Below are positions 42,249 to 46,813 of a stretch of 46,813 nucleotides of DNA, piece after piece. The position numbers and the translations under genes are program-made. Numbering within the stretch: the first letter of the stretch is position 1; the number at the start of each line of letters is the position of its first letter. The notes below the pieces were generated by a model. The model was not told the DNA's origin and did no database searches. It saw only the letters and a program-made list of their open reading frames with translations. Source of the stretch: an uncultured Rhodospirillaceae bacterium (GTDB lineage Bacteria; Pseudomonadota; Alphaproteobacteria; Reyranellales; Reyranellaceae); the NCBI GenBank assembly GCA_945952105.1, contig CAMFGZ010000033.1, forward strand, positions 1 to 46,813. Direction: 5' to 3'.

Positions 42249-43122
42249 GCGACGATTTCAGGAAGTCGACGAAGGAGGTGACACGGGCCGAGATGCCGTG
42301 TCGCGCCGGTACCAGCGCCAGGATGTCGGCGCCCTCGAAGGACCACGGCGCCAGGACGCGCCGGAGTTCGCCGCGTTTCACGAAAGGGCCTGCGTCCCAC
42401 TGCGAGCGCAGCACGACGCCGAGGCCCGCCAATGCCCAGTTGCGGACGACCTCGCCATCGTTGCTGGTGAGCGTGGGCGTGACGCGGACGGCGCCGGTTC
42501 GGGAGCCGCGCCGATGGCGCCACAAGGTCACGTCCTCATTGTTCTCCCGCACGCAGAGGCAATCGTGCCGCAGCAGGTCGCGCGGCTCCGCCGGCGTGCC
42601 GCGCCGCTCGAGATAGGCGGGCGCGGCGCAGACCCAGCGATCGTTGCGGGCCAGCACGTGCGCGATCCAGGTCGAATCGCGCACCGCGCCGATATGCACC
42701 ACGACATCGGCATCCTCGCTGTCGGTCCAGGGGCGCTCGGAGAGGTCGAGCGTTACGCGGATCGACTTGTGCCGTTCGGCGAAGCGGGCGACGAGCGGTG
42801 CAACGTGCAGCCGGCCGAAGCCGAAGGGGGCGACGACCCGCAAGGGCCCCGAGAGGGCGCCCTTCTCCTCGCCAAGCAGGTCGGTGAGGGCGCCGATGCG
42901 TGCCAGCACGGCCTGGGCCTCGCTCACCAGATGCTCGCCCTCGCCAGTGAAGCGCAGGCGGCGCGAGCTGCGCACCACGAGGCTGACGCCGAGCATCCGT
43001 TCGAGTTTCTTGAGGCGCAGCGACAATGCCGGCGGCGTGACGTTAAGCGAGCGAGCGGCGCCGCTCAGCGATCCGTTCCGCGCCAGCGCTTCCATGAACT
43101 GCAGGTCGGCGAGTGAGATCAT
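42223..43122 (-). CDS. LysR-family transcriptional regulator (facing HAD-Bug-DSD1 genes)
   Basis: 299-residue LysR protein: MISLADLQFMEALARNGSLS with SGAARSLNVTPPALSLRLKKLERMLG is the winged helix, then a periplasmic-binding-like effector domain with LDLSERPWTDSEDADVVVH, VCAAPAYLERRGTP and WALAGLGVVLRSQW. The ATG 43122 lies at the edge of a perfect dyad, which suggests autoregulation. Divergent from the HAD-Bug-DSD1-like operon over 70 bases, the probable target. This LysR is of the GcvA/AaeR-like short-helix group, not closely like the other LysR in the window. Confidence 0.92.
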   Translation of the reverse strand: MISLADLQFMEALARNGSLSGAARSLNVTPPALSLRLKKLERMLGVSLVVRSSRRLRFTGEGEHLVSEAQAVLARIGALTDLLGEEKGALSGPLRVVAPFGFGRLHVAPLVARFAERHKSIRVTLDLSERPWTDSEDADVVVHIGAVRDSTWIAHVLARNDRWVCAAPAYLERRGTPAEPRDLLRHDCLCVRENNEDVTLWRHRRGSRTGAVRVTPTLTSNDGEVVRNWALAGLGVVLRSQWDAGPFVKRGELRRVLAPWSFEGADILALVPARHGISARVTSFVDFLKSSLRPRPPGR

Positions 43123-43141
43123 TCAGTTTCCCTTAACTGAA
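43122..43141. promoter_or_regulatory. Perfect dyad at the lysR start, probable LysR operator
   Basis: TTCAGTT-TCCCTT-AACTGAA: 7-bp arms with a six-base centre, within the 70-base divergent gap and touching the lysR start codon. It contains the T-N11-A type spacing of LysR boxes and is the best candidate binding site. Confidence 0.6.
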
Positions 43142-43192
43142 CTGTTGGATTCATTTAAGCACCAACGGCCTGCCGCTTGCTACGGTGCCGGC

Positions 43193-43831
43193 ATGACGAC
43201 GACCTTTCCCAAAGCCGTGCTTTTCGATCTGCTGACGGCACTCCTCGACTCCTGGACCTTGTGGAACGACGTGGCGGGATCGGAGACCCGCGGCCGCTCA
43301 TGGCGGGCCGAATATCTGCGGCTCACCTACGGCTGCGGCAGCTACGTCCCCTACGAACGGCTCGTGCGCGAGGCGGCGGTCACGACCGGCCTGCCTGCGG
43401 ATGCTGCCGACGCGCTGGAGGCGCGCTGGCTGGAACTTCCGCCCTGGAGCGGGGCGCAGGCCGCGCTCGATGCGCTCGCGGGCCGCACGAAGCTCGGGGT
43501 CGTCACCAACTGCTCGATCCGGCTCGGCCGGCAGGCGGCGGACCGCTTGCGGACGCGCTGGGATTGTATCGTCACGGCCGAGGAGGCGGGCTGCTACAAG
43601 CCCGATCCGCGCCCCTACCGGCAGGCGCTGGCGGCGCTGGACGTCGCGCCCGGCGAGGCAGCCTTCGTCGCGGGTTCCGGTTACGACCTGTTCGGCACTT
43701 CGACCGTCGGCGTCAGGACCTATTGGCACAATCGCGTCGGCCTCGCGCGCCCCGAGGGCGCGCCACCCGCCGCCCTCGAGCGGCCGACGCTCGACGATCT
43801 TCTCCCCTGGCTGGAAGGACGTCTGTCATGA
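43193..43831 (+). CDS. HAD-superfamily hydrolase (2-haloacid dehalogenase-like)
   Basis: 212-residue HAD-fold hydrolase. Motif I is VLFDLLTALLDSW with nucleophile Asp12, lacking the second Asp of phosphatases, as in haloacid dehalogenases; motif II is VVTNCS, motif III Lys is in CYKPDPRPY, and the last motif VAGSGYDLFGT replaces the usual acidic pair with one Asp. This pattern favours a C2-cap dehalogenase or small phosphatase; the substrate is unknown. First gene of an operon divergent from lysR; its stop overlaps the Bug gene (ATGA). Confidence 0.85.
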   Translation: MTTTFPKAVLFDLLTALLDSWTLWNDVAGSETRGRSWRAEYLRLTYGCGSYVPYERLVREAAVTTGLPADAADALEARWLELPPWSGAQAALDALAGRTKLGVVTNCSIRLGRQAADRLRTRWDCIVTAEEAGCYKPDPRPYRQALAALDVAPGEAAFVAGSGYDLFGTSTVGVRTYWHNRVGLARPEGAPPAALERPTLDDLLPWLEGRLS

Positions 43832-44802
43832 TCTTGCGCCGACTTCTGCTCACGCTCGCACCGCTGCTGCTCGCGGCGACGACCGCCACCGCCCAGGGTT
43901 TTCCGGACAAGCCGCTGACTCTGATCGTGCCATTCCCGGCCGGTGGCCCGAGCGACGCGCTGGCGCGCGCGCTCGCGCAGGGCATGGCGGCGGATCTCAA
44001 GCAGACCGTCGTGGTCGAGAATGTCGGCGGCGCGAGCGGGACGATCGGATTGGCGAAGCTGACCCATGCCGCGCCCGACGGCTACACGATGGGCTTCGGC
44101 ACGATCGGCACGCACGTTGCCAACGCGGCCCTCTTCAAGAAGCTGCCCTACGATCCGCTGACCGGCTTCGAGCCGATCGGGCTTGCCGGCACGGCGCCGC
44201 TGCTGCTGGTCGCCAAGGCGGCGCTACCGGTCGGCAACCTCAAGGAATTCATCGCCTATGCCGAGAAGCACAAGGCAGACATGACCTATGGCAGCGCGGG
44301 CGTGGGCTCGATCTCCCATTATGCGTGCGTCGTGCTGCTGTCGGCGCTCAAGCTCAACATCACGCATGTGCCCTATCGCGGCGTGGCGCCGGCGATGAAC
44401 GACCTGATGGGTGGCCATATCGACTTCATGTGCGACCAGACGACGACGGCTCTGCCGCAGATCGCGGGCGGCAAGATCAAGGCGCTGGCCGTGTTGAGCG
44501 ACCAGCCGCTGCCGCAGCTTCCGGGCGTCGCCACGGCGGCCAGCCAGGGCTTCGACGTCAATCTACGCTCGTGGAACGCGCTGTTCGCGCCGAAAGGCAC
44601 GCCGCAGCCCGTGCTGGCCCGCCTCAACCAGGCGCTGCGGGCGGCGGTGGCCGATCCGGCGCTGGTGAAGCAGATGAATTCGGTCGGAGTCGATCTGCCG
44701 TCGCCGGACGCGCTGCAGCCGGCTAACGTGACGGCGCTGATCGCGCGTGGGCTGGAGAAGGACGTGCCGGCACTGAAGGCGCGCGGCGAGTATCTCGACT
44801 GA
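43828..44802 (+). CDS. Bug-family (tripartite tricarboxylate transporter) substrate-binding protein
   Basis: 324-residue periplasmic binding protein. Signal peptide MILRRLLLTLAPLLLAATTA, cleaved near ATAQ; Bug motifs FPDKPLTLIVPFPAGGPSD, VVENVGGASGTIGL, and ITHVPYRGVAPAMNDLMGGH. It starts at ATG 43828, overlapping the HAD stop. As with the other Bug gene, no membrane subunits are nearby. It is linked to HAD and DSD1-like enzymes, so its ligand could be a hydroxy- or amino-acid degraded by them; inference only. Confidence 0.92.
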   Translation: MILRRLLLTLAPLLLAATTATAQGFPDKPLTLIVPFPAGGPSDALARALAQGMAADLKQTVVVENVGGASGTIGLAKLTHAAPDGYTMGFGTIGTHVANAALFKKLPYDPLTGFEPIGLAGTAPLLLVAKAALPVGNLKEFIAYAEKHKADMTYGSAGVGSISHYACVVLLSALKLNITHVPYRGVAPAMNDLMGGHIDFMCDQTTTALPQIAGGKIKALAVLSDQPLPQLPGVATAASQGFDVNLRSWNALFAPKGTPQPVLARLNQALRAAVADPALVKQMNSVGVDLPSPDALQPANVTALIARGLEKDVPALKARGEYLD

Positions 44803-44812
44803 AGGTGAAGCT

Positions 44813-45946
44813 TTGAGATTGATGGATATCGAGACCCCGGCGGCGCTCATCGACGAGCGCTGCATGGCGGGCAACATCGCGCGCATGCAGGGCCATCTCA
44901 TGTCGCTCGGCGTGCGCCTGCGCCCGCATGTGAAGACATCGAAGTGCGTCGAGGTCGCGCGGGCCCAGCAGGAGGCGGGGGCCGTGGGCATTACCGTCTC
45001 GACGCTGAAGGAGGCCGAGCAGTTCTTCGCCGCCGGCTTCACCGACGTGCTCTATGCGGTCTGCATCGCGCCGGACAAACTCGACCGCGCGCTGGCGCTG
45101 ATCCGCAAGGGCTGCGCGCTGACCTTGCTTGTCGATTCGGTCGCCGCTGCGGAAGCCGTCGTGGCGAAGGGCAAGGCAGCGAACCAGACCTTTGCGGTGA
45201 TGATCGAGATCGATTCCGACGGCCATCGTTCGGGTGTGCAACCCGAGGCGCCCGAGCTGATCGACATCGGCAAGGTGCTCGAGGCGGGCGGTGCGACGGT
45301 GAAGGGCGTGCTGACCCATGCCGGCAGCTCCTACGATCTCGACACGCCGCAGGCGCTGCAGGCGCTGGCCGAGCAGGAGCGGGCGCTGTGCGTGCGTGCG
45401 GCCGAGCGGCTGCGCGCGGCGGGCATCGCCTGTCCGGAGGTCAGCATCGGATCGACTCCGACCGCCATCTCCGCGCAGCATCTCGAAGGCGTCACCGAGG
45501 TGCGCGCGGGCGTCTATGTCTTCTTCGATCTCGTGATGTCGAATGTCGGCGTCTGCACGCTGGAGAACGTCGCGCTTTCGGTGCTGACCACGGTGATCGG
45601 CCATCAACCCGAGAAGGGCTGGGTGATCGTCGATGCCGGCTGGATGGCGATGAGCCGCGACCGTGGCACGCAGCGCCAGAAGATCGACTACGGCTACGGC
45701 GCCGTGTGCGATATCGAGGGTCACACGATCGACGGGCTGATCGTGTCCGGCGCGAACCAGGAACACGGCATCGTCTCGCGCCGCGACGGCACGGCCGATC
45801 CCTCCCTGATCGCCCGCTTCCCGATCGGCGCAAAGCTGCGCATCCTGCCCAACCACGCCTGCGCCACAGGAGCGCAGTATCCGTCCTACATCGCGGTGAC
45901 GCCTTCGGGTGAGGCGACACCATGGTCACGCTTCCAGGGCTGGTAA
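44813..45946 (+). CDS. DSD1-like PLP enzyme (D-threonine aldolase / D-serine dehydratase family)
   Basis: 377-residue enzyme with an alanine-racemase-type N-domain and a metal-binding C-domain. RPHVKTSK carries the PLP lysine Lys41; in most relatives the motif is K-T-H-K, here Ser replaces His. Later motifs VMIEIDSDGHRSGVQ, THAGSSYDL and the metal pair His348/Cys350 in PNHACATG are conserved. D-threonine aldolase, D-serine or D-threo-3-hydroxyaspartate dehydratase are all possible. Start: TTG 44813 has AAGGTGA at good spacing; ATG 44822 is an alternative three codons later. Follows the Bug gene by ten bases. Confidence 0.88.
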   Translation: MRLMDIETPAALIDERCMAGNIARMQGHLMSLGVRLRPHVKTSKCVEVARAQQEAGAVGITVSTLKEAEQFFAAGFTDVLYAVCIAPDKLDRALALIRKGCALTLLVDSVAAAEAVVAKGKAANQTFAVMIEIDSDGHRSGVQPEAPELIDIGKVLEAGGATVKGVLTHAGSSYDLDTPQALQALAEQERALCVRAAERLRAAGIACPEVSIGSTPTAISAQHLEGVTEVRAGVYVFFDLVMSNVGVCTLENVALSVLTTVIGHQPEKGWVIVDAGWMAMSRDRGTQRQKIDYGYGAVCDIEGHTIDGLIVSGANQEHGIVSRRDGTADPSLIARFPIGAKLRILPNHACATGAQYPSYIAVTPSGEATPWSRFQGW

Positions 45947-45979
45947 CAGAGACCCGATCTTGCGATGAGACGCTTCGCT

Positions 45980-46678
45980 CTAAACCGTCGCGCCGAAGTG
46001 GCTGCCGAGCGCGCGGCGGCCTGAGTCGGTGAGGCGCACGGTGCGACTGCGGCGCAGCCGCTCGGTCCAGCCGCGCTTGAAGAACGTGTCGGCGATGGCC
46101 GCGCCCAATGCGCCCGAGATGTGCGGCCGGCGCTCGCTCCAGTCGAGGCATTGCCGCGCGAAGTGGCGCGAGCTCGTCTTGCGCGCGGTGTCGAGGTCGA
46201 CGCCCAGCCGCTCGCAGAACAGTTCGCCTGAACTCGTGAGCTGCCAGTCGCGCGGACCCTTGGGCTCGAGATGGCCACGCTGGGTGAGCGAATCGGTGAC
46301 GGCGATACCGACCTGGCCGGCGAGATGGTCGTAGCAGGTGCGGCAGAAACGGAGATCGGGATCGCGCCGCCACGCCGCCGCCTTCGAAGCGGGCGGCGCG
46401 CGGGTGCCGGCCAGCGCCATCAGCGATTCGATGGCGTGCGCCACGTCCGGCGACGACAGGCGATAGAAGCGGTTGCGGCCCTCGGCGCGGGCGGCCAGCA
46501 GGTTGGCCTCGACCATGCGCGCGAGATGGCCGCTCGCGGTCTGGGCGGTGATGCCGGCATTGTGCGCGAGGTCCGACGCGGTATGGGCGCGGCCGTCCAT
46601 CAGCAGCGACAACATGGAGGCACGCGCCGGATCGCCCATCAGGGCGGCGATCTCGGAAAGGGCGTTCACGGTGGTCAT
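45980..46678 (-). CDS. ArsR-family regulator with C-terminal extension
   Basis: 232-residue transcription factor. The N-terminal winged helix has IAALMGDPARASMLSLLMDG and HNAGITAQTASGHLARMVEANLL, the ArsR recognition-helix pattern. A 130-residue C-terminal part has FCRTCYDHLAGQVGIAVTD with a C-x-x-C pair and a later helix LGAAIADTFFKRGW; this extended form is found in an ArsR subgroup whose signal is not established. The cysteines could bind metal or sense redox. Start ATG 46678, weak ribosome site. Convergent with the DSD1-like gene. Confidence 0.87.
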   Translation of the reverse strand: MTTVNALSEIAALMGDPARASMLSLLMDGRAHTASDLAHNAGITAQTASGHLARMVEANLLAARAEGRNRFYRLSSPDVAHAIESLMALAGTRAPPASKAAAWRRDPDLRFCRTCYDHLAGQVGIAVTDSLTQRGHLEPKGPRDWQLTSSGELFCERLGVDLDTARKTSSRHFARQCLDWSERRPHISGALGAAIADTFFKRGWTERLRRSRTVRLTDSGRRALGSHFGATV

Positions 46679-46813
46679 GTCGGGAATCTATGCCCGAGCG
46701 CGCGACCTCGCCATGGTCAATGGTTCGGTCGCCGCCGAAGCATAGTTGTCATCCTTCACTGCGCTCAGCAACCATTAAAAGAGATCGTCATGCGGCGGCG
46801 TTGCGCGCGGAGA
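46679..46813. other. Upstream region of the ArsR-type gene, to window edge
   Basis: 135 bases with no full gene. An ATG at 46790 with AAAGAGA about 6 bases before it could begin a plus-strand gene leaving the window (only 24 bases visible: M-R-R-R-C-A-R-R). Not called as a gene. Confidence 0.3.

Noticed and set aside
46790..46813. Start of a plus-strand gene at the right window edge
   Set aside because: Only eight codons are visible; a plausible ribosome site exists but cannot be judged.

Overview
The window is GC-rich chromosomal DNA (impression: mid-60s % G+C) from a free-living alphaproteobacterium. The gene order accD-folC / trxA-addA-addB-murU-amgK-tsaE / ahcY / HPr-EIIA-rapZ-hprK-chvG-chvI / pckA is a conserved alphaproteobacterial backbone. 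The many Bug-type (tripartite tricarboxylate family) binding proteins, and the mix of core and catabolic genes, suggest a soil Rhodospirillales/Reyranella-like or rhizobial relative; this placement is inference. There are no phage genes, transposases, integrases, CRISPR arrays or rRNA. One tRNA (Gln, TTG) is present.

Layout. 1-2116 (+): end of accD, then folC. 2129-11037 (-): tsaE-amgK-murU-addB-addA-trxA, mostly with 4- to 14-base overlaps, covering tRNA modification, cell-wall sugar recycling, double-strand-break repair and thioredoxin. 11078-12469 (-): ahcY, closed by a strong intrinsic terminator whose 3' arm and U-tract also form the first codons of tsaE. 12627-17216 (-): chvI-chvG-hprK-rapZ-EIIA-HPr, which joins an envelope/acid two-component system to a regulatory phosphotransfer branch. 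17338-21749 (+): HugZ-like protein, pckA (a known target of ChvI in rhizobia) and a membrane class III nucleotide cyclase preceded by a hairpin and a possible 11-codon leader. 21835-24558 (+): four small or medium exported proteins (DUF3300, DUF2950, glycine-zipper lipoprotein, HdeA-like) that look like an envelope module.

24560-28848 (-): polA, an unrecognised exported protein and a GST. 28909-30790: an NMT1/THI5-like binding protein with no signal peptide, tail-to-tail with a Bug protein. 30888-31697 (+): a promoter, a yybP-ykoY (manganese) riboswitch and a TMEM165/GDT1 Mn exporter. 31757-34708 (-): CHAD, COG0523 metal GTPase with a His-rich loop, and an FAH-family hydrolase. 34905-38135 (+): flavin reductase, tRNA-Gln and two tandem membrane-anchored SGNH hydrolases. 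38138-46678: accessory metabolism, with LysR-DUF488-alpha/beta hydrolase facing TSUP-thioesterase-thioesterase, then a second LysR divergent from HAD-Bug-DSD1-like, and an ArsR-type regulator.

The clearest regulatory points are the manganese riboswitch, the terminator that contains a start codon, the hairpin/leader before the cyclase, and perfect dyads near pckA, upstream of the riboswitch and at the second lysR. No wholly new multi-gene system is obvious. The best candidates for something undescribed are the terminator/tsaE overlap, the cyclase leader, the signal-less binding protein and the envelope module.
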